Source: DATJOJ01 sp035507035 (GTDB lineage: Bacteria; Acidobacteriota; Terriglobia; Terriglobales; Acidobacteriaceae). From it: 64,000 nt of DNA. Positions 53,501 to 62,706 of this stretch are shown one piece after another (the first letter of the stretch is position 1; each line of letters starts with the position of its first letter). The stretch spans positions 1-64,000 of the forward strand of contig DATJOJ010000061.1 in the NCBI GenBank assembly GCA_035507035.1, in the 5' to 3' direction. The translations under genes were made by a program, and so were the position numbers. Below the pieces are notes generated by a model. The model ran no database searches and had not been told where the DNA came from. It worked only from the letters and a program-made list of their open reading frames with translations.

Positions 53501-54664
53501 CTAGCGGCGGACCTTTGCGCTTTCGAGTGCCACTGGAACCTGCTCGACGATCTCGATATCGAATCCTTCGAGCGCGGGCACTTTGCGAGGATGGTTGGTA
53601 AGCAGGCGAATGCGGCGCAGGTTCAGATCAGAAAGGATTTGCGCGCCGATGCCGATTTCGCGCTGAGTCTTGCGCTCGCTTTCGGGAAGTGCGGGAAGCC
53701 GCTTGTCGCGATGGAAGGTGAGCATGGTACGCTCGCCCATCTTTTCAATCGAAAATCCCTTAGAACTCTGGTGAAGATAAATGAGCGCTCCTCGGCCTTC
53801 GCGGGCGATGGCTTGCAACGAGCCTTCAATTGTGGCGTGGCAATCGCACGCGGTCGATCCGAAAACGTCGCCCATGACGCAATGTGCGTGCATGCGGACG
53901 AGAACGGGGTCATCGCCTTCAATTTCGCCCCGCACTAAGGCCACATGCGATTCGCCGCCTTCGATTTCGCTTTCATAAGCGATGAGGCGAAATTCGCCAT
54001 ACGGGGTCCCAATCATCGCTTCGCCAACGCGATGAACGTAGCGCTCGTGCTGCATGCGGTACCGGATCAACTCGGCGACGGTCAGCATTTTCAGACCATG
54101 CTCGGAGCAGAATTTGACGAGGTCGGGAATGCGGGCCATGGTGCCGTCGTCGCGCATGATCTCGCAAATCACGCCGGCGGGAATGAGGCCGGCAAGGCGG
54201 GCAAGATCGACAGAGGCCTCGGTTTGTCCTGCGCGCACTAGGACTCCACCTTTACGGGCGCGTAATGGAAAAATGTGGCCGGGACGAGCCAGATCGGCCG
54301 GGCGAGTCGCGGGATCGATCGCTACCGTGATGGTACGAGCGCGATCATAAGCAGAGATTCCAGTGGTGACGCCATCGCGCGCATCGATCGCTTCGCAAAA
54401 AGCGGTGCCGTAGTTTGAGGTGTTTTCGGCGCTCATGGGGCCAATACGAAGATGGTCAAGGCGCTCCTCGGTCATGGCGAGGCAGACTAGGCCGCGTCCG
54501 TATTTGGCCATGAAGTTGATCGCTTCAGGAGTGATCTTCTCGGCGGCGAGAGTGAGATCGCCTTCGTTCTCGCGGTCTTCATCGTCAACCACAACAACCA
54601 TGCGTCCGGAGCGAATCTCTTCGATGGCGCTGGGAACGTCCGAAAAAGGAGAATGTGAAATCAT
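53501..54664 (-). CDS. ribBA: RibBA: DHBP synthase / GTP cyclohydrolase II
   Basis: A 387-aa bifunctional riboflavin enzyme. The N-terminal DHBP synthase (1-205) is intact: VVVDDEDRENEGDL, RGLVCLAM, YDRARTI, GHIFPLRARKGGVLVRAGQTEA. The C-terminal cyclohydrolase II domain keeps the zinc cysteines (HAHCVMGDVFGSTACDC) and RLLTNHPRKV, but the usual R-Q-E-G-R-G-I-G-L block reads HQSSKGFSI and the region before IGIGAQIL is divergent. The first activity is confident; the second is less sure. No FMN riboswitch is seen upstream. Confidence 0.9.
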   Translation of the reverse strand: MISHSPFSDVPSAIEEIRSGRMVVVVDDEDRENEGDLTLAAEKITPEAINFMAKYGRGLVCLAMTEERLDHLRIGPMSAENTSNYGTAFCEAIDARDGVTTGISAYDRARTITVAIDPATRPADLARPGHIFPLRARKGGVLVRAGQTEASVDLARLAGLIPAGVICEIMRDDGTMARIPDLVKFCSEHGLKMLTVAELIRYRMQHERYVHRVGEAMIGTPYGEFRLIAYESEIEGGESHVALVRGEIEGDDPVLVRMHAHCVMGDVFGSTACDCHATIEGSLQAIAREGRGALIYLHQSSKGFSIEKMGERTMLTFHRDKRLPALPESERKTQREIGIGAQILSDLNLRRIRLLTNHPRKVPALEGFDIEIVEQVPVALESAKVRR

Positions 54665-54730
54665 AGGACGAATCTCCGAATTCCTAAGTATAAGAAAGTC
54701 GCTCTGAATGCGAATTCACTCGCAAAAAGC

Positions 54731-54754
54731 AAAAGGGCCGCCAATCGGCGACCC
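54731..54754 (-). terminator. Terminator of the 75-aa gene
   Basis: On the minus strand GGGTCGCC-GATT-GGCGGCCC followed by TTTT; eight pairs with one G-T. Lies 21 bases after the stop at 54775. Confidence 0.85.
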
Positions 54755-54774
54755 TTGGAATTCTGCGCCCTGGC

Positions 54775-55002
54775 TTACAGGGTAGACTCAATTTCAAAGC
54801 CCCAGGCTTCCAACAAAGGCTCTGGAATGTACTTCGAATTCTTGTTGCGCCGAGCCCACTCCCGCAGACGGGTTGACCGCAGATACTGATCGGGCGTGAG
54901 CTTGTATTCACGAACAACTTGCTCAAACTCGGTAACCGTCGGGACGATCGGGCCAATCGGCTCCGGCTTGCCCCAGTTGGGATTTCCGCGTCTCTTAGCC
55001 AT
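54775..55002 (-). CDS. Conserved-looking small protein
   Basis: A 75-aa soluble protein: MAKRRGNPNWGKPEPIGPI, then EFEQVVREYKLTPDQYLRS, TRLREWARRNKNSKYIPEPL, LEAWGFEIESTL. The basic start and helical Arg/Lys-rich middle could bind nucleic acid, but no family is recognised. AAGAAGGCGC precedes the ATG. It has its own consensus promoter and terminator, so it is a single-gene unit likely to be well expressed. Confidence 0.8.
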   Translation of the reverse strand: MAKRRGNPNWGKPEPIGPIVPTVTEFEQVVREYKLTPDQYLRSTRLREWARRNKNSKYIPEPLLEAWGFEIESTL

Positions 55003-55556
55003 AAATTAGCGCCTTCTTTCCTTCCAAAAAAGTGGCAAATTAATCTCTAAATTGCTTACACGTATAAGGTTAGATTCAAGCCGCGCAGCTCAGGATTCAC
55101 GCGCAACAACACTTTACCCGGGAATCCGAGCCACCTACCAATAGACTGCTACGGAGTGCACTATTATATCTCTTTGCTGGCAACTGTCAATGATCGATTA
55201 GTTAAGAGTTGAATGCTTAGAATGTAAGCTATTGATTATAAGCTTTTTGCGGCAATTACCCATTGCAGGATTTCGTCAACTCACTTTAAATGCTCATAAG
55301 GAAGTTGGCGAAGATTAAGCGATAGCCGCGACCGGACCTGATCGAGGTAGAGTTATGAGTCGGGCATCCTAGCCTCGGCGGGCTTTCTGCGACGGCGCGC
55401 TATAAAGCTCCGAGTACGCGGCCTTCGAGCTTGGCGCTGATCAGAATCGTGCCAGCGGCACAGAACAAACTACAAATGATGCATCACGCCAGCGGCCGAT
55501 AGTTTTTCTTGGGCTTCTTAGGCTAGACTGCCTGAACTTGGTCCTGGAGAGAAGCG
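55003..55556. other. Gene-free stretch
   Basis: About 550 bases. The left third is the long 5' leader and promoter of the minus-strand 75-aa gene. The stretch 55190-55260 is A+T-rich. I see no gene, tRNA or clear structured RNA to the right, apart from the GGAGAG site of the next gene. Confidence 0.5.
55163..55190 (-). promoter_or_regulatory. Perfect-consensus sigma-70 promoter
   Basis: On the minus strand TTGACA (55190-55185), 16 bases, TATAAT (55168-55163). Both boxes match consensus exactly. Transcription would start near 55155, leaving a leader of about 150 bases before the 75-aa gene at 55002. Confidence 0.85.
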
Positions 55557-55970
55557 ATGGCAATCGACATCCGTGGTCTGGCTCCTCTGCTGTCGGTGTT
55601 CGACATGCGGACGTCTTTGCGCTTTTATCGGGATGTGCTTGGATTTGAACTAATCAGCGACTCAGGCCAGGGAGAAAATTCCGGTTGGTGCTTGCTACGA
55701 CTGAACGGCGTGGAGATCATGCTCAATACCGCGTACGATGACGACGAGCGGCCAGCAGTACCGGATCGGACCGCAGCACACGGTGACACAGCCTTCTACT
55801 TCGGCTGCAGGGATCTGGATGAGGCATATCAGTACCTGCGCAGTAAGGGCGTGAATGTGAAGGAGCCAAAAGTCGCGCCATATGGGATGAGGCAGTTGTA
55901 CGTGACCGATCCCGATGGCTACAACTTATGTTTTCAGTGGTCGGCCACCGAGCAAATGGAAGACCAGTAG
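55557..55970 (+). CDS. VOC (glyoxalase-fold) family protein
   Basis: A 137-aa protein: LAPLLSVFDMRTSLRFYRDVLGFELI, WCLLRLNGVEIMLNT, HGDTAFYFGCRDLDEAYQYLRSKG, GMRQLYVTDPDGYNLCFQW. Two VOC modules with candidate metal ligands in HGDTAFYF and the final DPDGYNLCF strand (Glu replaced by Cys-Phe). CTGGAGAG precedes ATG. Substrate unknown. Confidence 0.87.
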   Translation: MAIDIRGLAPLLSVFDMRTSLRFYRDVLGFELISDSGQGENSGWCLLRLNGVEIMLNTAYDDDERPAVPDRTAAHGDTAFYFGCRDLDEAYQYLRSKGVNVKEPKVAPYGMRQLYVTDPDGYNLCFQWSATEQMEDQ

Positions 55971-56229
55971 AAGGAATGGTATGGTGCCGCACCGGCGAGC
56001 GTCTCGTAGCTGCAGGACAGGCTAACTCAAGCTACCCTCCCATTCGTTCCACCCGGCCTATACCTTTGCGCTGGAATAATCCCCCGAAGTGCGAGAAAAT
56101 AAATGTTTTGCCTCTGCCCGTGGGCGCCAACTTGCGTCGCTAGATGCTTAGCTTCCTTGGTATCGGCAAATTCCGCGATCGCAAGATGGTCAATAAAAAT
56201 TACAAGTTTTGAGATTGGAGACTGTTTTC

Positions 56230-58062
56230 ATGGCTACGATCACGATGGATGTCAAGCCCACCAGCCAGGGTCGGCATGGGCGGTTGGCGAGCTGGGTGGA
56301 AGAAGTAGCGCGACTGTGTAAGCCAGACCGCATTCATTGGTGTGACGGCTCAGCAAAGGAATACCAGGAGATGCTGCGGCTGATGGTACAGACCGGCGTC
56401 GCCATCCCGCTTAACGAGTCGAAACGACCCAACAGCATTCTCGTCCGCTCCAATCCCGCTGACGTGGCCCGAGTGGAAGACCGGACCTTTATTTGCTCCC
56501 GCAAGAAAGAGGATGCCGGTCCGACGAACAACTGGGAAGACCCGGAAAAGATGAAGCACAAGCTGACCGGCCTTTTTTCAGGGTCGATGGCGGGGCGCAC
56601 GATGTACGTGATTCCCTACGTGATGGGACCGCTGAACTCGTCCCACGCGAAGATTGGGGTCGAGCTCACGGATTCGGCCTACGTTGTGGCAAATATGCAC
56701 ATCATGGCTCGAGTGGGCAACGAGGTTCTGGAGGTGTTGGGCGGGGATGGGGAGTTTGTGCGGGGATTGCACTCGGTCGGCGCACCGCTGAGCGCCAATG
56801 ATCAGGATTCGACCTGGCCACAAAACTCCGAGCACAAATACATCTGCCATTTTCCGGAGACCCGGGAGATTTGGTCGTATGGTTCTGGATACGGCGGCAA
56901 TGCGTTACTTGGCAAGAAATGTCATGCGTTGCGCATCGCATCCGTGCAGGCGCGCGATGAGGGTTGGATGGCCGAGCACATGTTGATCTTGAAGCTGATC
57001 AGCCCCTCGGGTCAGGCGAAGTACATGACGGGCGCGTTTCCGTCGGCGTGTGGCAAGACTAATCTGGCGATGCTGATTCCCACGATCCCCGGCTGGAAAG
57101 TGGAAACCGTGGGCGATGATATCGCCTGGATGAAGTTCGGCAAGGATGGCCGGCTTTACGCGATCAATCCCGAGTGTGGATTTTTCGGCGTGGCGCCCGG
57201 CACGAGCATGAAGTCGAATGCCAACGCCATGCTCAGCGTGACCAAGAATGCAGTTTTTACCAACTGTGCCATGACCCGCGACGGCGATGTGTGGTGGGAG
57301 GCGATGACCGAGCAGAAGCCGGCTGAATTAACCGATTGGCTGCGACGTCCCTGGACGCCGGAGTCAGGCCGGAGAGCGGCGCATCCCAATGCTCGCTTCA
57401 CTGCGCCAGCAAAACAGTGTCCAGCGATCGCGCCCGAGTGGCAGGATCCAAATGGCGTGCCAATCGATGCGATCCTCTTCGGCGGACGGCGCAGAGGAAT
57501 CGTTCCGCTGGTGACCGAAGCACTCAACTGGCAGCACGGAACCTTTCTGGGTGCGACACAGAGCAGTGAGACCACGGCGGCGATCACCGGGCAAGTTGGA
57601 CGGTTGCGTTACGATCCCATGGCGATGTTGCCATTCTGCGGATATCACATGGGCGATTATCTTGGTCACTGGCTCAAGTTGGGCGCAGAGGCGAACGCGG
57701 CAAAGCTACCGAAGATTTTCTACGTCAATTGGTTTCGGCTGGATGAGAATGGCCGGTTCTTGTGGCCGGGCTACGGCGAAAACAGCCGTGTGCTGAGGTG
57801 GGTCTTCGAGCGCTGCGACGGCAAGGTTCATGCGAAAGAGACTCCGATTGGAAGACTTCCGGATGCTAAAGACCTCGATACCGCTGGATTGCAGATGTCT
57901 GCCGGCGACCTTAACAAGCTGCTGGAAGTCGATGTCGATGGCTGGATGGCGGAAGTGCCCAGGATTCGCGAGCACTTTGCCAAGTTTGGCGATCGGCTGC
58001 CGGTTGGGCTTACCGCGGAAGTGGATGCACTGGAACAACGACTGAAGAAGGCCAAAAAGTAA
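56230..58062 (+). CDS. pckG: Phosphoenolpyruvate carboxykinase (GTP)
   Basis: A 610-aa GTP-type PEPCK that turns oxaloacetate and GTP into PEP, CO2 and GDP. Catalytic loop with hyper-reactive Cys274 in AFPSACGKTNLAML, metal ligand region VGDDIAWMKFG, PECGFFGVAPGTS, and ILFGGRRRGIVPLV. IPNESKRPNS-like substrate segment (ESKRPNSILVRSNPADVARVE) near residue 60. ATTGGAG precedes ATG 56230. Links C4 acids to gluconeogenesis. Confidence 0.96.
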   Translation: MATITMDVKPTSQGRHGRLASWVEEVARLCKPDRIHWCDGSAKEYQEMLRLMVQTGVAIPLNESKRPNSILVRSNPADVARVEDRTFICSRKKEDAGPTNNWEDPEKMKHKLTGLFSGSMAGRTMYVIPYVMGPLNSSHAKIGVELTDSAYVVANMHIMARVGNEVLEVLGGDGEFVRGLHSVGAPLSANDQDSTWPQNSEHKYICHFPETREIWSYGSGYGGNALLGKKCHALRIASVQARDEGWMAEHMLILKLISPSGQAKYMTGAFPSACGKTNLAMLIPTIPGWKVETVGDDIAWMKFGKDGRLYAINPECGFFGVAPGTSMKSNANAMLSVTKNAVFTNCAMTRDGDVWWEAMTEQKPAELTDWLRRPWTPESGRRAAHPNARFTAPAKQCPAIAPEWQDPNGVPIDAILFGGRRRGIVPLVTEALNWQHGTFLGATQSSETTAAITGQVGRLRYDPMAMLPFCGYHMGDYLGHWLKLGAEANAAKLPKIFYVNWFRLDENGRFLWPGYGENSRVLRWVFERCDGKVHAKETPIGRLPDAKDLDTAGLQMSAGDLNKLLEVDVDGWMAEVPRIREHFAKFGDRLPVGLTAEVDALEQRLKKAKK

Positions 58063-58121
58063 TCGGCGGCTGCCTGCATTTGGCTCGAACATTTAAGGTT
58101 TGGCTATAGTTTCCCTCCATC

Positions 58122-59441
58122 ATGTCCTCGCCTGCGCAGCGCGGTAGGGACGATTCTGGCTACGTTGCGTCTCCTTCTCTTACTCGTAATCAGATTCGCG
58201 GATTCTGGGCAGCTTGGGGCGGCTGGGCCCTCGACGGCATGGATTCCTTTATCTATGCCCTGGTCCTCGTGCCGTCGCTACGGGACCTTTTGCCTCGCTC
58301 AGGAATGGCAGCGACAAAAGGAAACCTCGGGGTCTACGGCGGATTGTTGTTTGCCCTTTTTCTGATTGGCTGGGGGCTGGCATTTTTGTGGGGGCCCATT
58401 GGAGATAAGTTCGGGCGAGTGCGCACGCTCATGCTCACGATTGTTTGGTATTCGTTTTTTACTTTTCTCAGTGCATTGGTGACGAGCATCTGGCAGCTCG
58501 CGATTCTGCGGCTGCTGGCCGGGATCGGAATCGGTGGCGAATGGGCAATGGGCGGAACGTTTGTGGCAGAAGCATGGCCGGAAAATCGGCGGCGAGCCGG
58601 TGCCGGATTTATGCACACCGGATACTACGTCGGAATATTTCTGGCGGCCCTGGCGAACTACGGGATCGGCAGTCATTTTGGATGGCGGGCGATGTTTGCT
58701 GTTGGTGGACTTCCAGCGTTGTTATTGGCATGGGTGCGATACGGAGTGACCGAGCCGTCGGCGTGGACGAGGAAAGAAAAAGTGGTGCGGTCGTGGGCGA
58801 TCTGGCGGCCGTTTGCGGTCTTGTTTTCACCTCCGTGGCGAGGCCGAACGGTCGTGAATTCCAGCTTGATGCTGGCGTCGATCTGCGGATTGTGGGCAGG
58901 AACAGTCTATGTTCCCGCTGCGATTACTTCCTTGGCGGAGGCGGCTGGATACGGCACTCAGCGGGCAGCGCAGTTGGCTTCGTGGGGAACAATGCTTGTG
59001 GCGTTTGCGACGATTCTTGGCTGCCTGATGATGCCGTGGCTCGCGGCGCGCTTAGGTCGGCGAGGAGCGTTGGCATTTTTCTTCACATTGATGATGTTTT
59101 TTATCGCGCTAACGTTTGGGAAAGTTTTTTATCTAGGAGGAGCGGGACTGACGTGGTTCTTTGTCTGTCTCTTTTTTCTGGGGCTGGGCGGAGCGAATTT
59201 TGCCGTGTACACGTTGTGGCTACCGGAGCAATACCCGACGGAATGCCGGGCTACCGCGTTTGCGTTTGCAACTTCATTTGCACGGTTTGGCGGGGCTGGC
59301 ATCACCTTCCTCGTAGGAGCGGGAATTCGACACCGCGGATCACTAGGCACTCCGGTGGCGATGACCGCAATCGCTTTCGCGTTGGGACTATGCCTGATTC
59401 CGTTTGCCGTGGAGACGCTGGACCAGCCGCTGCCGACCTAG
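58122..59441 (+). CDS. MFS metabolite:H+ symporter
   Basis: A 439-aa carrier with 12 predicted helices. Signatures: WALDGMDSFIYALVLVPSL in helix 1, GPIGDKFGRVRTLMLT between helices 2 and 3, GIGIGGEWAMGGTFVAEAWPENRRR in helix 4-5, and LWLPEQYPTECRATAFAF in helix 11. These are typical of the sialate/aromatic-acid/lactate symporters (AAHS/SHS families). The transported acid is unknown; the PEPCK gene directly upstream (60 bases) hints at a carboxylate. Confidence 0.85.
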   Translation: MSSPAQRGRDDSGYVASPSLTRNQIRGFWAAWGGWALDGMDSFIYALVLVPSLRDLLPRSGMAATKGNLGVYGGLLFALFLIGWGLAFLWGPIGDKFGRVRTLMLTIVWYSFFTFLSALVTSIWQLAILRLLAGIGIGGEWAMGGTFVAEAWPENRRRAGAGFMHTGYYVGIFLAALANYGIGSHFGWRAMFAVGGLPALLLAWVRYGVTEPSAWTRKEKVVRSWAIWRPFAVLFSPPWRGRTVVNSSLMLASICGLWAGTVYVPAAITSLAEAAGYGTQRAAQLASWGTMLVAFATILGCLMMPWLAARLGRRGALAFFFTLMMFFIALTFGKVFYLGGAGLTWFFVCLFFLGLGGANFAVYTLWLPEQYPTECRATAFAFATSFARFGGAGITFLVGAGIRHRGSLGTPVAMTAIAFALGLCLIPFAVETLDQPLPT

Positions 59442-59448
59442 CTTACAA

Positions 59449-60054
59449 CTAAGGCTGCGGCGCCGGGTTGGTGGGCACCGGCGCTTTTTGCAGATCGGTT
59501 TTGATCTGGAATTTCTGATTGGCTTCAAGATCGACTTCCGTCTCGAAGGTTTGATACCCCGGCAAGCTGATGCTGATTTTGCGGTGGCCCGGCGCCACCA
59601 GTAAGCTCTTCGCGACGCCGTCAAAATCTCCCACGTGGCCCACCAATAATCCGTCGACAAATACTGCGGCGCGGTTTGGATTAACCGCCAGTTTGATCTC
59701 CGCAAAGACCTTGGGCATCTCAAAGCGCGGATCTTTCTCCATTTTCACAGGCACGGCTAACTTTTCTCCCGGCTGAACCGTTACTTTTTGGCTGAAGTCG
59801 GTGTAGCCGTCCTGCTTCACAACGATCTCGTGTTCCCCCGGAATCAGCAGAAGTGTCTTGTCGCCGTGTAATTCCTTGAGATAGCCGACATATTGGCCAT
59901 CGACCCACACACCGGAATCTTTTTCTACCTTGCTGGCGCCTTGCAAGTCGACCTCACCAAGGGCTTTATTTCTTGGTTGTTGGGCAGATGCCAGAGGAAG
60001 CAGGAAGAAGACGAGACAAGCAAGGATCGATAACCGGCAATGTTTACGAAGCAT
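59449..60054 (-). CDS. Exported protein with two PEGA domains
   Basis: A 201-aa secreted protein. Signal peptide MLRKHCRLSILACLVFFLL then PLASAQ. Two PEGA-like beta modules: GVWVDGQYVGYLKEL with PGEHEIVVKQDGYTDFSQKV, and AAVFVDGLLVGHVGDF with PGHRKISISLPGYQTFETEV. PEGA domains are surface beta-sandwich modules. The frame is open to 60621 across blaI, but the signal peptide fixes ATG 60054. Divergent from blaI. Confidence 0.85.
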   Translation of the reverse strand: MLRKHCRLSILACLVFFLLPLASAQQPRNKALGEVDLQGASKVEKDSGVWVDGQYVGYLKELHGDKTLLLIPGEHEIVVKQDGYTDFSQKVTVQPGEKLAVPVKMEKDPRFEMPKVFAEIKLAVNPNRAAVFVDGLLVGHVGDFDGVAKSLLVAPGHRKISISLPGYQTFETEVDLEANQKFQIKTDLQKAPVPTNPAPQP

Positions 60055-60134
60055 AATGAACCTCGCGCGACCCGAGTTGAGATGTAGTTCTGCAATGAGG
60101 CGTTGCCGAAGCACAAAACCTGCGCAAAAATCTC

Positions 60135-60164
60135 TTGACATGAAAACTACATGTGTAGTAGTAC
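60135..60164 (+). promoter_or_regulatory. blaI promoter with BlaI/MecI-type operator
   Basis: TTGACA (60135-60140) is followed by the dyad ACTACATGTGTAGT (60146-60159), the classical BlaI/MecI operator form (TACA/TGTA), inside the promoter spacer. The -10 is weak (TAGTAC, 60159-60164). A second half-like CATACATG lies just downstream. Autorepression by BlaI is expected. Confidence 0.75.
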
Positions 60165-60189
60165 TGCATACATGCGTAGGAGGTGAGAA

Positions 60190-60576
60190 TTGGCCGACCC
60201 TAAACTCTCGAAGCTGGAAATGCGAATTATGGAAACGCTCTGGAAGACTGGGGAAGCGTCTATCCGCGAAATTCAAGAGGCATTCCCTGAGGATGAGCAG
60301 CCAGCGTATACCACCATCCAAACCGTGGTGTACCGGCTGGAAGCGAAAAAGGCGGTGCGCCGGACGAAGAAAGTGGGGAATTTTCATGTCTTCGAAGCGG
60401 CTGTGTCGCGCAACGCGGCGCAGCGTCGGCTGATCGACGACCTGCTGGCGCTTTTTGGCGGGCGTTCGCAACCGTTCATGGCCCACCTGATTGAATCCGG
60501 CAAACTCACGCTTGCTGATGTGAAGGAAGCCGAAAAAATGCTGCGCAAGCTGGAGAGAAAGGACGAATCGCAATGA
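60190..60576 (+). CDS. blaI: BlaI/MecI-family transcriptional repressor
   Basis: A 128-aa winged-helix repressor: LSKLEMRIMETLWKTGEASIREIQEAF, YTTIQTVVYRLEAKKAVRRTKKV, FHVFEAAVSRNAAQRRLIDDLLALF. The TTG start is supported by AGGAGGTG. Family members dimerise and are cut by their BlaR1 partner. The stop overlaps the BlaR1-like start by 4 bases. Confidence 0.94.
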   Translation: MADPKLSKLEMRIMETLWKTGEASIREIQEAFPEDEQPAYTTIQTVVYRLEAKKAVRRTKKVGNFHVFEAAVSRNAAQRRLIDDLLALFGGRSQPFMAHLIESGKLTLADVKEAEKMLRKLERKDESQ

Positions 60577-62516
60577 ACCTGAAATCTCTTGCGACGATCT
60601 GGGACGCGACTGCTCCCGCACTCGCGAATCACCTGTGGCAGTCGACGCTGTTTGCGGTTGCGGCGGGGTTGCTCACGCTGCTCTTGCGAAATAACCAGGC
60701 GCGGGGTCGTTATTGGCTGTGGCTGGCGGCGTCGGTGAAATTCCTGGTTCCGTTCTCGGTGTTGGTTGCGATCGGGAGCCATTTGGCCTGGTGGCATAGT
60801 TCAACGGTGGGCAACGCGAGTTTTTTCGTAGCGGTCGAGGAGGTCAGCCAGCCATTTACTCAACCTGCGATTCCGCCAGTCCCGCATGTTGCGCCGGCAG
60901 GCGTTTCGACTGCGGCGACGAGCCATCTGGTGCCTGCGATCCTTGCCGGATTGTGGTTCTGCGGGTTTGTGACGGTGCTGGTTTCCTGGTGCGTGCGGTG
61001 GAGACGGGTTTCGGCGGCGGTTCGAACGTCGGTGCGTTTAAATGAAGGACGTGAAGTGGAGGCGCTGCGGCGGGTGGAGCAGGTGGCTGGGGTGCGGAAA
61101 CCGATCGAGATGTTGCTCTCGCGTTCCATGCTTGAGCCTGGAATCTTTGGAATGTCACGTCCGGTCCTGATTTGGCCACATGGGATTTCGGAATACCTGG
61201 AAGGCGCCCACCTGGATGCAGTGCTGGCGCACGAGTTATTGCACGTGCGGCGCCGGGACAACCTTACCGCAGCGATCCACATGGCGGTTGAGGCGATCTT
61301 CTGGTTTTACCCGCCGGTGTGGTGGCTGGGAGCCCGGCTGGTCGAAGAGCGAGAACGAGCGTGTGACGAAGAAGTAATGCAATCAGGCGGCGAACGGCGA
61401 ATTTATGCCGAGAGCATTTTGAAGGTGTGTGAGTTTTGTGTGGGGTCTCCGTTGGCCTGCGTTTCAGGAGTCACGGGGGCGGATCTCAAGAAAAGGATGG
61501 TTCATATTATGTCGGAGCATATGGCACAAAAACTGGAGTTGAGTAAAGAGGTATTACTGTGGATAGCCGCCTTGGTGGTGGTCATCGCCCCCATCGTATT
61601 CGGCTTGGTGAACGCGACCCCAACCGCTGCGCAAAGCGATATCATGGGCGCGGCGCCGTCGCCGTTCACCTCGGTTTCCGTCAAACCGAGTCAGGTTTCT
61701 GCCGCGGTGAGCCCTGACGAAAACGCTGACAAAGCAAAAACGTTCTTCCTGACCGCTGGCAGCCATGAGGGCGCGAGCCCAACCTACGCGGGCAGCAATC
61801 AGCGGATGGTGAGAATGTTCTACTCGCCGGATGGCTACACTGCTGCCAACGTTACCCTGCGCGATCTGATCGAAGAGGCCTACGGTGTCCAGACGGATCA
61901 GATTGTCGGAGGACCGGACTGGCTGAATACCGCGAGATTTGATGTCCAAGCGAAAGTAGATAAAGTTCAGGTGGACCCGGCAAACCGGGAGCAGATGGAG
62001 CAGAGCAGAATCGAAAATCAGAAGAGACTGCAGATGCTTTTGGCGGACCAGTTCAAACTCGTCCTTAGTACACAGAGTAAGAATCTGGCGACTTACGATC
62101 TTGTGATTGGCGACGGCGGCTCAAAGCTGCAGGCCGCGAATAGTGCTGACACCATGATGGGGCCCGACGGTCGCCCAATGGGCGTTCATCGCATGATGAT
62201 GAATCAGAGTCAGGGACAAGTCATGGGTTTTGCGGCTCAGGGGGCTTCCACAGACGTTCTGGCGCAGCAATTATCCCGGCAGCTGGGTACTCCTGTCATC
62301 GATAAGACAGGATTGAAGGGCGACTACGATTTCAATTTGCAATGGGCCGCGCCCGAGAAAGGTTCGTCGCCGGAAACTGAAGCCGTGCCGGACGCGACCT
62401 CGAACGCCGCGCTCCTCAGCGCGGTCGAACAGCAACTAGGACTCAAACTTGAGCCGCAGAGCGGGCCGATGCAGGTCTTCGTCATCGAGCATGTCGTAAA
62501 GCCAGCGGAAGAGTAG
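60573..62516 (+). CDS. BlaR1-like M56 metallopeptidase fused to a TIGR03435 domain
   Basis: A 647-aa membrane protein. Residues 15-330 are an M56 peptidase with four hydrophobic helices and zinc motif HELLH at 220-224, then ERERACDEEVM. A further helix at about 327-350 crosses the membrane. BlaR1 normally ends in a penicillin-binding sensor; here residues about 375-645 are a TIGR03435 (soil-associated) domain: NVTLRDLIEEAYGVQTDQIVGGPDWL, LLADQFKLVLSTQSKNLATYDL, DVLAQQLSRQLGTPVIDKTGLKGDYDF. So the signal sensed is probably not a beta-lactam. Confidence 0.92.
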   Translation: MNLKSLATIWDATAPALANHLWQSTLFAVAAGLLTLLLRNNQARGRYWLWLAASVKFLVPFSVLVAIGSHLAWWHSSTVGNASFFVAVEEVSQPFTQPAIPPVPHVAPAGVSTAATSHLVPAILAGLWFCGFVTVLVSWCVRWRRVSAAVRTSVRLNEGREVEALRRVEQVAGVRKPIEMLLSRSMLEPGIFGMSRPVLIWPHGISEYLEGAHLDAVLAHELLHVRRRDNLTAAIHMAVEAIFWFYPPVWWLGARLVEERERACDEEVMQSGGERRIYAESILKVCEFCVGSPLACVSGVTGADLKKRMVHIMSEHMAQKLELSKEVLLWIAALVVVIAPIVFGLVNATPTAAQSDIMGAAPSPFTSVSVKPSQVSAAVSPDENADKAKTFFLTAGSHEGASPTYAGSNQRMVRMFYSPDGYTAANVTLRDLIEEAYGVQTDQIVGGPDWLNTARFDVQAKVDKVQVDPANREQMEQSRIENQKRLQMLLADQFKLVLSTQSKNLATYDLVIGDGGSKLQAANSADTMMGPDGRPMGVHRMMMNQSQGQVMGFAAQGASTDVLAQQLSRQLGTPVIDKTGLKGDYDFNLQWAAPEKGSSPETEAVPDATSNAALLSAVEQQLGLKLEPQSGPMQVFVIEHVVKPAEE

Positions 62517-62706
62517 ATGTTCCAACCTGCAAGGGATGTGCAACGGCAGGGAATTGGCGGGAGACCGCCGATTCTCTGCCTTTTTTGCAATATCGGCGCG
62601 CATCAGCGTTCTTCCAAAAGGAAACCTAGGTAATACTAGTCTGCCGGGTCCACAATGCCGTCAGATCGGGCGGCATTGTAAGATCGAAGGTGTCTCTGGG
62701 GAGACG

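Noticed and set aside
54665..54774. FMN riboswitch upstream of ribBA
   Set aside because: The space is only 110 bases, holds a terminator for the upstream gene, and lacks the RFN-element sequences.
60055..60621. N-terminal extension of the PEGA protein
   Set aside because: It is antisense to blaI, and the signal peptide starts at 60054.
60573..62516. Beta-lactam resistance regulator
   Set aside because: The penicillin-binding sensor domain is absent and no beta-lactamase is nearby, so beta-lactam sensing is not supported.
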